Origin: DP-20 sp964539925
Lineage (GTDB): Bacteria > Desulfobacterota > Binatia > UBA9968
DNA length: 7,382 bases
Direction: 5' to 3'
Assembly (NCBI GenBank): GCA_964539925.1
Contig: CAZILB010000173.1
Span: 1 to 7,382, forward strand
Shown: positions 1 through 5,871 of the stretch, piece after piece
Layout of the letters: the number at the start of each line of letters is the position of its first letter
Numbering within the stretch: the stretch's first letter is position 1
Notes under the pieces: model-generated
Databases searched by the model: none
Told to the model about the DNA's origin: nothing
What the model saw: only the letters and a program-made list of their open reading frames with translations
Position numbers and translations under genes: made by a program

Positions 1-1332
1 TCACAGTCCGAGATATTCCGCGGCGCTCGTTACGGCCTGACACGCTGGAAGGAGACCATCCGGCAGTCGATCTTCGGTGTTTTCCTCGGCGCCATACCCG
101 GCGTCGGCGCGGGGGTGATCGACTGGCTAAGCTACGCTTTTGGCATTCTTTTCCGAAAGGACCGCCGCGAGTTCGGCAAAGGGTCAATCGACGGAGTGCT
201 TTTTGCGGAATCGGCGCAGAACTCCAAAGAAGGCGGCCAGGCGCTGCCCACGCTCACGCTCGGCATTCCCGGCGGCACCGGTTGGGTGATGATCCTCGCC
301 GCCATGTTGATGTATGGGATAAGCCCCGGTCCGCCGATGGTCGACCGCTACGCCCATATCACCATGCTCATCGTCTTTACCCTGGCCATCGGTAATCTGC
401 TGGTGACGATGATCGGCCTTTTCGCTTCGGCGCCGCTCATCCGATTGACCGCCATTCCCTATCCCGCCATCTCGGCGGTGATCATTCCGCTGGTTTTTCT
501 AGCGGCGTTCTTGGATATGCGAAGCTGGTTTGCGATTCCGATTCTGGTGATATTCACCATCGTCGGCCTTTTGATGAAGATGTTCGGCTGGCCGAGGCCG
601 CCTTTTATTTTGGGGTTTATTCTGGGGCCGATCATCGACGTGAACATCCAGACGGCGTTTGCCATGCATGGCGTGATGGGCGTGTTCATGCGCCCACTGA
701 CCATCATACTTTTCGTCATGGTGGTGCTAACCGCCGTTTTGTTGGCGCGTTTCATGGCACGCGCGGAACAAAGCGCTATCGTTGATGAAGCGCCGGTATC
801 TGAAGGGAAGCCGGCGGAAAGGGCTTCCGGCCCGTTGCCCGGACTTTTTACATTGGGCGTCGACAATATCGCTCCGCTTTTACTGATCGCCGGGGCGGGC
901 GTGGCCCTCTGGGTTTCGCTTGATTATCCGTGGCAAGCGCGCAGGATCCCCTTCGCCATGAGCGGCGGAATCATGATTCTCGCCGGCGTGGAGCTTTTCA
1001 GGCAACTTTTTCTCGTGCGCTCCGCTCCCGGACAGATCATGGACCTGGGCATGCGCAGCGGTGGCATGGAGGGTTCCAAGCGCGCGGGAGTGCTGCTCCT
1101 CGATCTCTTTGTTCTCTTCTTCTTTCTTGCGGCGACGGTAGGGATGGACAACGCCGCGATCGCCTTCGCAGTCCTGATGCCGGTGCTTTTTCTTCCGGGG
1201 CGTCGACGCTGGTTCACCGCCGCCATAACCGGCGGCATCCTGACCCTCTGGACCTACGGCTTCATGAATTACTTCATGGCCGTCTTATGGCCCGAACCCG
1301 TCCTCGGGCAGTGGCTGCTGGGCATATTCTGA
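1..1332 (+). CDS. Tripartite tricarboxylate transporter permease, TctA with C-terminal TctB-like domain (5' partial)
   Basis: Large inner-membrane permease of the TTT family, which takes up tricarboxylates and other organic acids together with a periplasmic TctC binding protein. The frame is open from base 1, so the true start lies upstream; the GTG at 115 is internal. 443 codons are visible. Residues 30-38 (GAIPGVGAG) and 87-94 (LGIPGG plus flanks) are the glycine/proline motifs of the second TctA half, followed by YGISPGP near 105-111. Several hydrophobic segments run to about residue 250. A polar, Glu/Ala/Pro-rich linker (about 254-283) then leads to about 160 residues with four or five further membrane segments (about 291-307, 318-338, 362-382, 384-398, 404-430). 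A YPW..RRIPF stretch precedes the second of these, as in stand-alone TctB. I read this as a TctA-TctB fusion. TctA identity is firm; the TctB assignment rests on topology and position. No TctC gene is visible nearby. Confidence 0.9.
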   Translation, partial: SQSEIFRGARYGLTRWKETIRQSIFGVFLGAIPGVGAGVIDWLSYAFGILFRKDRREFGKGSIDGVLFAESAQNSKEGGQALPTLTLGIPGGTGWVMILAAMLMYGISPGPPMVDRYAHITMLIVFTLAIGNLLVTMIGLFASAPLIRLTAIPYPAISAVIIPLVFLAAFLDMRSWFAIPILVIFTIVGLLMKMFGWPRPPFILGFILGPIIDVNIQTAFAMHGVMGVFMRPLTIILFVMVVLTAVLLARFMARAEQSAIVDEAPVSEGKPAERASGPLPGLFTLGVDNIAPLLLIAGAGVALWVSLDYPWQARRIPFAMSGGIMILAGVELFRQLFLVRSAPGQIMDLGMRSGGMEGSKRAGVLLLDLFVLFFFLAATVGMDNAAIAFAVLMPVLFLPGRRRWFTAAITGGILTLWTYGFMNYFMAVLWPEPVLGQWLLGIF

Positions 1333-1359
1333 AGTAATTTTTTCGCCGCAATACCGGCT

Positions 1360-1926
1360 TTACCCCTTGCCGCTCTTGGGAAGAAACTTTAGCGCGACGC
1401 CATTGTTGCACCAGCGCTCTCCAGTGGGCGGGGGGCCGTCGTCGAAGACATGACCGTGATGGCCGCCGCAGCGCATGCAGTGGTACTCGATGCGCGGCAA
1501 AAAAAGCTTGTAATCCTTCTTGGTGCCGAACACGCCGGGAATCGTCGTGAAGAAGCTCGGCCAGCCGGTGCCGCTTTCATACTTCATCGCCGACGTAAAA
1601 AGCGCCAGGCCGCAGCCTGCGCAGGCGAAGACGCCGGGACGCTTTTCAGCGTTCAAAGGACTGGTGCCCGGCGGCTCGGTGCCCTCTTCGCGCAGCACGT
1701 CGAACTGCTCGGCGGTCAAGCGTTTGCGCCATTGGTCGTTAGAAAGCTTGAACGGCTCCGTAGGCAACGGCACTTTCACTCCCTCGGGAAGCAGCGCCCG
1801 CCAGTTCTTGCGCACGGCTTCGATCTCTGGCATCGACGGCGGCTGGGCCGTGAGCCCGCGCCTGTTCGATACCATCCAGAGACCGGCGCTGGCAAAGAAC
1901 AACCGCAGCACTTGGCGTCGCGTCAT
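1360..1926 (-). CDS. msrB: Peptide-methionine (R)-S-oxide reductase MsrB, probably exported
   Basis: Reduces methionine-R-sulfoxide in oxidised proteins. The 188-residue protein has all core MsrB landmarks: the zinc pairs C102/C105 (CAGC) and C150/C153 (CMRC), the SGTGWPSF block at 118-125, HHGHVF at 156-161 and the catalytic cysteine C173 in RWCNNG. The cysteine that many MsrBs carry in the SGxGWPSF loop is threonine (T120) here, so the resolving thiol must come from elsewhere or from an external reductant. The N-terminus TRRQVLR followed by a hydrophobic run (9-20) and LTA at 25-27 resembles a Tat signal peptide, suggesting a periplasmic enzyme; there is no lipobox cysteine. I chose the ATG at 1926 because TGGAGGA lies 7 bases upstream; a TTG at 1995 would add 23 residues, bury the leader and lack such a site. 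It is convergent with the permease and divergent from the cupin gene. Confidence 0.93.
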   Translation of the reverse strand: MTRRQVLRLFFASAGLWMVSNRRGLTAQPPSMPEIEAVRKNWRALLPEGVKVPLPTEPFKLSNDQWRKRLTAEQFDVLREEGTEPPGTSPLNAEKRPGVFACAGCGLALFTSAMKYESGTGWPSFFTTIPGVFGTKKDYKLFLPRIEYHCMRCGGHHGHVFDDGPPPTGERWCNNGVALKFLPKSGKG

Positions 1927-1933
1927 GAATACT

Positions 1934-1940
1934 TCCTCCA
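1934..1940 (-). promoter_or_regulatory. Ribosome binding site of msrB
   Basis: TGGAGGA on the minus strand, 7 bases before the ATG at 1926. It decides the start in favour of the form that opens with the Tat-like leader. Confidence 0.75.
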
Positions 1941-1954
1941 GGCTTCTTCGACAT

Positions 1955-1983
1955 TTGACAAACCGAACCCGACTCCCATAGCG
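1955..1983 (+). promoter_or_regulatory. Candidate sigma-70-like promoter for the cupin gene
   Basis: A perfect TTGACA sits at 1955-1960 in the 91-base divergent spacer. About 17 bases downstream the sequence is CATAGCG, a poor match to a -10 box. Spacing to the cupin ribosome site at 2004 is plausible. The -35 match alone could be chance, so this is tentative. Confidence 0.3.
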
Positions 1984-2003
1984 TAGCTCGTGCAAATTTC
2001 CTC

Positions 2004-2010
2004 AAGGAGG
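2004..2010 (+). promoter_or_regulatory. Ribosome binding site of the cupin gene
   Basis: AAGGAGG, a full match to the anti-Shine-Dalgarno core, 7 bases before the ATG at 2018. The same heptamer precedes the amidase and VOC genes. Confidence 0.8.
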
Positions 2011-2017
2011 CGGCAAA

Positions 2018-2383
2018 ATGGAATTCGTCAATTTGAAACAAAAAATTAGCGAAGCCAGCAAAGACAGCGTCAACCACCGAAACGTCCATTTTTTCGGCAC
2101 GGACAACTTTCGCTCCTGGATGCTCTACTTCGAACCCGGTGACGGCACGCCCATGCATTATCACCAATCGCCGGAGAGCTTTCTCGTCGTCAGCGGCCGG
2201 TGCTCGGTAAAGGACATCAACGGCAGCGAACGGGTCCTGGAGAAAGACGAGATCGTGTTTCTGCCGGCCAAAGAATACTACCAGCTCACCAATAAAGGAA
2301 CAGAGCCTCTGGTCCTCTTCGGCAACCGCTCCGAACCCTTCGGCGTCCGCCCGGTCAAAGCCGAAGAACCAAAGGCAACGTAA
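2018..2383 (+). CDS. Small single-domain cupin protein
   Basis: A 121-residue beta-barrel protein of the cupin superfamily, presumably cytosolic; specific function not recognisable. Cupin motif 1 is clear: H47-Y-H49, E53 and G60 keep the HxH-x3-E-x6-G spacing of the metal-binding signature. Motif 2 is recognisable around DEIVFLPAKEYYQLTN (residues 77-92), with P83 and N92 in place, but the position that normally supplies the fourth metal ligand (His) is Y88. Metal may therefore be held by three protein ligands, or tyrosine may take part. The C-terminal tail (about 105-121) is charged and short. The domain fills almost the whole protein, so it is not a fragment. It lies 183 bases before the amidase on the same strand, so co-transcription is possible but not shown. 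Single cupins of this size include small dioxygenases, isomerases and ligand-binding proteins; I cannot choose among them. Confidence 0.85.
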   Translation: MEFVNLKQKISEASKDSVNHRNVHFFGTDNFRSWMLYFEPGDGTPMHYHQSPESFLVVSGRCSVKDINGSERVLEKDEIVFLPAKEYYQLTNKGTEPLVLFGNRSEPFGVRPVKAEEPKAT

Positions 2384-2566
2384 CCCCCCCTGGCCTTTTA
2401 ATCGAACGCGGTTTGGAAATGTTCGTTCCAGCCGCCGACAAATTTACTTACCCGGCTCGCGCCGGTGGCCTGCTGAATCTCGCCCCATTTGATCACTGGA
2501 CATTTCCGCCGGGGTTCACTATCAAGGGTCTGTCCCGCGGAAATCAATGAACCAAGGAGGCGTCCC
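2384..2566. other. Intergenic spacer between cupin and amidase with a short minus-strand open frame
   Basis: The spacer holds no clear terminator. A small GC hairpin (CCGGC-tcgc-GCCGG, 2452-2465) has no T-tract. On the minus strand, 2568 to 2398 is an open frame of 56 codons. Its second half reads like ordinary protein (for example KWGEIQQATGASRV, then FVGGWNEHF). I see no convincing ribosome site before it and do not recognise a family, so I do not call a gene; a decayed gene end or chance are both possible. Confidence 0.3.
2554..2560 (+). promoter_or_regulatory. Ribosome binding site of the amidase gene
   Basis: AAGGAGG lies 6 bases before the ATG at 2567. It fixes the start there rather than at the in-frame ATG at 2489, which would add 26 residues of arginine-rich sequence unlike the family. 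Confidence 0.85.
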
Positions 2567-4066
2567 ATGGCTCAAGCCCACGCGCCGTTCAATCTGGTTG
2601 AAGCGACCATCGAGGACATTCACGCCGCCTACCAAACCGGCCGGCTCACCTGCCACGCGCTCGTGCAGATGTATCTCGATCGCATCGAGGCCTTCGATAA
2701 GAAAGGTCCGGCGATCAACGCGCTCATTACGGTGAACTCCGAGGCGCTCAAAGAGGCCGATCGTCTCGACGCCGCTTACAAGGCTTCCGGGGCCGCCGGT
2801 CCGCTCCACGGTATTCCGGTGATCCTCAAAGATCAGGCGGACGTGAAAGGCATGCCGACGACTCTGGGCTCGGTTTTGTTCAAAGACTACTTTCCCGATC
2901 GCGATTCCTTCGTTGCCGAGAAACTGAAGAAGGCCGGCGCGGTGATCCTGGGCAAAGCCACGCTCGGTGAATTGGGCGGGGGCGATACCCATGGCTCGCT
3001 CTTCGGCTCGACGCGCAATCCCTACGCCACCGAGCGCACCGTCGGCGGGTCTTCCGGGGGCTCGGCCGCTTCGGTCTCGGCGAATTTCTCCACGATTGGA
3101 GTTGGACAGGAAGGCCTGGCCTCGATTCGCCGACCCTCGACCTGGAACGGCATCGCCGGCATGCGCCCATCGGGCGGACTCGTCAGCCGCGGCGGCGTCT
3201 ACGGTTGCTGGCCCGAAATTTTCGGCTCCCTCGGCCCGATGGCGCGCACGGTGCAAGATCTCGCAAAACTGCTGGACGTCATGGCCGGCTATGATCCGGA
3301 GGATCCGATCACGGGCCGCGGCGTCGGCCATATTCCGGACAGCTTTACGAGATTCCTGGACAAGGAGGGCCTCAGAGGCGCGCGCCTGGGTGTTTTGCGC
3401 GAACCCATCGGCCTCAACGCCGAGCCCGATTCCGATGATTTTAGAAAAGTCAGCGAAATTTTCGACCGAGCGGTGAGCGAGTTGAAAACCGCCGGGGCCG
3501 AGGTCATCGACCCGATCGTGATCCCGAAGATTAAAGAATTGCTCGCCAAGCGCTCGAGCGCGCCGGGCGAAACCGATCAGTCATTCAAGAACTATTTCGG
3601 ACGAAGCGCCAAACCGCCGTTCAAAACGCCTGAGGAGGCGATCGCGTCGCCTGGCTTCACCAAGGTCGTCAGGCGCTCGCAGGAGCGGTTCAAGAGGCAA
3701 CCGACCTGGGAGAAGCATTACGCGAGCCTGCGCGCTCAAGACGAGCTGATGACGATTTTTTTGAAAGTGATGGCCGATCACAAACTCGACGCCATCGTCC
3801 ACAAGGCCGTCGAGCATCAGCCGACGCTCATCAAGGACGGCGTCAACCCGCCGTTCGTCGATCAGAAGGGCGCGCCGCATCTGAATACGTTTCTCGTCTA
3901 TGTTCCGACTATCGTCGTCCCTGCCGGCTTCACGCGCGACAACTTGCCGGCCGGCGTCTGCTTCATCGGCCGGCCCTACGACGACGGCAAGCTGATTAAA
4001 TTCGCTTACGCTTACGAGCAGGCGACGCATCATCGCCGGCCGCCGGCGAGCACAAGCGGATTGTGA
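2567..4066 (+). CDS. Amidase-signature family hydrolase
   Basis: A 499-residue enzyme of the amidase signature family, which hydrolyses carboxamides to carboxylate and ammonia or amine through a Ser-cisSer-Lys triad. The length is normal. K88 lies in GIPVILKDQ, the cis-serine is S162 in GGSSGG (160-165), and the nucleophile position is S186, exactly 24 residues on, as in mammalian FAAH (S217/S241). The segment before S186 departs from the usual GTDTGGSIR: here it reads GQEGLASIR, so the two glycines before the nucleophile are Leu-Ala and the usual Asp is Glu. The following RRPSTWNGIAGMRPS and GPMARTVQDLA blocks are family-typical. There is no signal peptide, so it is likely cytosolic. The substrate cannot be told; GatA and allophanate hydrolase are unlikely because no partner genes or domains are present. 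It converges on the VOC gene, 69 bases away. Confidence 0.92.
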   Translation: MAQAHAPFNLVEATIEDIHAAYQTGRLTCHALVQMYLDRIEAFDKKGPAINALITVNSEALKEADRLDAAYKASGAAGPLHGIPVILKDQADVKGMPTTLGSVLFKDYFPDRDSFVAEKLKKAGAVILGKATLGELGGGDTHGSLFGSTRNPYATERTVGGSSGGSAASVSANFSTIGVGQEGLASIRRPSTWNGIAGMRPSGGLVSRGGVYGCWPEIFGSLGPMARTVQDLAKLLDVMAGYDPEDPITGRGVGHIPDSFTRFLDKEGLRGARLGVLREPIGLNAEPDSDDFRKVSEIFDRAVSELKTAGAEVIDPIVIPKIKELLAKRSSAPGETDQSFKNYFGRSAKPPFKTPEEAIASPGFTKVVRRSQERFKRQPTWEKHYASLRAQDELMTIFLKVMADHKLDAIVHKAVEHQPTLIKDGVNPPFVDQKGAPHLNTFLVYVPTIVVPAGFTRDNLPAGVCFIGRPYDDGKLIKFAYAYEQATHHRRPPASTSGL

Positions 4067-4071
4067 TCGTT

Positions 4072-4106
4072 GGAGCGGTTTTGGCAAAGCGATAGAAACC
4101 GCCTCC
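4072..4106. terminator. Hairpin between convergent amidase and VOC genes
   Basis: GGAGCGGTTT (4072-4081) pairs with AAACCGC (4096-4102) and TCC (4104-4106), with one bulged C at 4103 and a 14-base loop. The position between two converging stop codons suits a bidirectional terminator, but neither strand has a clear T-tract after the stem. Confidence 0.35.
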
Positions 4107-4135
4107 CCAGTACTCCATCGCTCCGGTTCGTTCCG

Positions 4136-4528
4136 TTAATCCTTCGCCTTCGGCTGTTTGTACCGCGCCTTCGGCACGATCTCGGCCACCGTTCCGCCGG
4201 GCGCGCGAAATTTGATCGGGATCACTCCCGGATCGCTGATGATCTCGCATCCAAATTTCGCCAGGCTGGCCGCCGACTCCTTCATATCGTCGACCTCAAT
4301 GGCGAAGTGGTGGATGCAGGGCCCCAGCCCGGAGGCCCGGGCTTCGGCGGATACTTCATTATCGTATTTGATGAGGGCCAGATCGATAGCTCCGTCGGTG
4401 AGATGGCGCGAGGTGTGGTCGCGCACCTGACCGGTTTCCACCTCGACGAAGCCGAAACTCTTTTCGTAGAATTCCGTCGCCTTCTCCAGATCGTCTACTT
4501 TGAGCGCGATGTGAACGATCCGTGCCAT
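4136..4528 (-). CDS. VOC (glyoxalase/bleomycin-resistance/dioxygenase) superfamily protein
   Basis: A 130-residue protein made of two beta-alpha-beta-beta-beta modules. Module 1 opens with IVHIALKVDD (4-13), giving metal-ligand candidate H6, and continues into ATEFYEKSFGF, a very typical VOC helix. Module 2 opens with IHHFAIEVDD (72-81; H74 is equivalent to H6) and ends with APGGTVAEIVP, giving ligand candidate E116. This layout is that of lactoylglutathione lyase and methylmalonyl-CoA epimerase relatives, but the reaction cannot be read from the sequence. The start is the ATG at 4528, because AAGGAGG lies 5 bases upstream; the longer frame to 4564 would add 12 residues with no better site. 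It is the last gene of the minus-strand block, 99 bases after the aminotransferase stop, so it may be co-transcribed or have its own promoter. Confidence 0.9.
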   Translation of the reverse strand: MARIVHIALKVDDLEKATEFYEKSFGFVEVETGQVRDHTSRHLTDGAIDLALIKYDNEVSAEARASGLGPCIHHFAIEVDDMKESAASLAKFGCEIISDPGVIPIKFRAPGGTVAEIVPKARYKQPKAKD

Positions 4529-4533
4529 GGCAC

Positions 4534-4540
4534 CCTCCTT
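4534..4540 (-). promoter_or_regulatory. Ribosome binding site of the VOC gene
   Basis: AAGGAGG on the minus strand, 5 bases before the ATG at 4528. It settles the start against the upstream in-frame alternative. A small hairpin, AGTGC-atta-GCACT (4546-4559), lies just upstream of it. Confidence 0.8.
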
Positions 4541-4627
4541 GGCCGAGTGCATTAGCACTAGCACAGTGAGGAGAAACGATTCAACAAGCCCGGGGCGGGG
4601 AGTGCGACGGATCAGGGTCAGCGGATT

Positions 4628-5803
4628 TCATGCCTTGGCAAGGCACAACAATCTTTCCGCGGCGGCGCCGAGCGTCTCGTCCTTCTTGCACAAGGCGAAG
4701 CGCGCGAGGTGTTTACCCAGATGCTTGTCGGACTCCTGATAAAAAATGCTCGGCGGGATGCAGGCGACGCCGATTTCGCGGGTCAGCCATTCGGCGAATT
4801 GCACGTCGTCTTTTACGAATGAAGGCGCCACGCCGCGCCAATCGGCCATGATGAAATAGCTTCCCTGCGGCTTGAGAGCTTCGAACCCTGTTTGTCGCAA
4901 AACCGCCAGCATCCAATCGCGCTTGGCTTGATACAGCCCCTGCAAGTCTGCGAAAAACGCCGCCGGCAGGTCGAGGGCCGTAGCTGCCGCCGCTTGCAGC
5001 GGCGAGGCCACAGCGTACGTGATGAACTGATGCGCCCGGTTGACCGCCGTAACCAGCGGCTCAGGACCAAGCGCCCACCCGACTTTCCAGCCGGTCACGC
5101 TGAATGTCTTGCCGAGGCTGCTGATCGTCAGGGTTCTTTCGGCCATCCCCGGCATCGTCGCCAGGCACGTATGCGCGGCGCCGTCGTAGACGAGATGCTC
5201 GTAAACCTCGTCGGTGATGGCGATCGCATCATGACTTTGACAAAGGCCGGCGATGACGCTCAGCTCTTCGCGCGAATAGACTTTCCCGGTCGGATTATGC
5301 GGCGTGTTGACGATGATCGCGCGCGTGCGTGAATTGAATGCCTTGGCTAGCTCATCCGGATCGAAAGCCCAATCGTCGCCGCGCAAGGCGACGTAACGCG
5401 GCGCCACCCCCGCCATGACCAAGTTCGGCACGTAGCTGTCGTACACCGGCTCGAACACGATCACTTCGTCACCCGGATCGGTAAGGCCCAGGATCGCGGC
5501 AAACACACCCTCGGTGGCTCCGGAAGTGACAAGGACTTGGTTTTCCGGATCGAGTTTTTGCCCGTAGAAGCGTTCGGCGTGGCGCGCGATCGCCGCCCGC
5601 GCCGTCGCCATGCCGATGCCCGGGGCATACTGATTGAGCTGGCTGTTGACCGCCTTGACTGCAGCCGCCAACACCTCGGGAGGACCGTCGAAATCCGGCG
5701 CGCCCTGGCCGAGATTGACCGCCCCATGCCGCCGGGCGAGATTGTTGATCTTGGCAAAAATCGTGGTGCCGAAGCCCGCAACGCGCCTGGACATGCTAGA
5801 CAT
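4628..5803 (-). CDS. Class I/II PLP-dependent aminotransferase, methionine/kynurenine aminotransferase-like
   Basis: Fold-type I aminotransferase of 391 residues, the normal family length. It moves an amino group between an amino acid and a 2-oxo acid in the cytosol. Visible landmarks are NLGQGAPDF (30-38), QYAPGIGMATAR (58-69), SGATEG (94-99), NTPHNPTG (166-173, PLP-ring Asn170), DEVYEHLVYDG (198-208, with Asp198 and Tyr201), the Schiff-base lysine K232 in SSLGKTFSVTGWKVGW, and R368 in ARFALCK, which binds the substrate carboxylate. The FEPVYDSYVP block and the GWKVGW stretch resemble the YbdL/kynurenine aminotransferase branch more than aspartate aminotransferase; true substrates are unknown. 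I chose the ATG at 5803, which has only a weak AGAGG 12 bases upstream; the ATG at 5794 is an alternative. A longer frame to 5935 would overlap the preceding gene and add arginine-rich sequence. The start is 68 bases after the dehydrogenase stop, so the two are probably co-transcribed. Confidence 0.92.
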   Translation of the reverse strand: MSSMSRRVAGFGTTIFAKINNLARRHGAVNLGQGAPDFDGPPEVLAAAVKAVNSQLNQYAPGIGMATARAAIARHAERFYGQKLDPENQVLVTSGATEGVFAAILGLTDPGDEVIVFEPVYDSYVPNLVMAGVAPRYVALRGDDWAFDPDELAKAFNSRTRAIIVNTPHNPTGKVYSREELSVIAGLCQSHDAIAITDEVYEHLVYDGAAHTCLATMPGMAERTLTISSLGKTFSVTGWKVGWALGPEPLVTAVNRAHQFITYAVASPLQAAAATALDLPAAFFADLQGLYQAKRDWMLAVLRQTGFEALKPQGSYFIMADWRGVAPSFVKDDVQFAEWLTREIGVACIPPSIFYQESDKHLGKHLARFALCKKDETLGAAAERLLCLAKA

Positions 5804-5871
5804 TCGCGATCGTTGCCTCTCGCTGCGAGTGGGCGCTCGTGTCACCGATCTTGCGGCGGCGCAAACACGGG

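Noticed and set aside
459..1238. Minus-strand open frames (459-866, 924-1238) opposite the permease
   Set aside because: Low-complexity Met/Ile/Arg/Lys composition and no ribosome sites; the plus-strand permease explains the region.
1333..1359. T-run after the permease stop (1338-1343) as a terminator
   Set aside because: No adequate stem precedes it; only a 4-bp GCAG/CTGC pairing lies further upstream inside the gene.
1450..1986. Plus-strand open frames opposite msrB
   Set aside because: Arginine- and histidine-rich shadows of a gene whose zinc and catalytic motifs are all present on the minus strand.
2415..2507. 8-base inverted repeat GGAAATGT / ACATTTCC
   Set aside because: The arms are 77 bases apart, the match is short and no nearby regulator is visible; chance is likely.
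2522..3331. A 269-codon open frame on the minus strand, antisense to the amidase
   Set aside because: It is rich in Arg, Ala and Gly with no family features and mirrors the clearly coding amidase frame. Long antisense frames are common in GC-rich genes.
4070..4555. A 161-codon plus-strand frame opposite the VOC gene
   Set aside because: The minus-strand frame has a full VOC layout and a strong ribosome site; the plus frame has neither.
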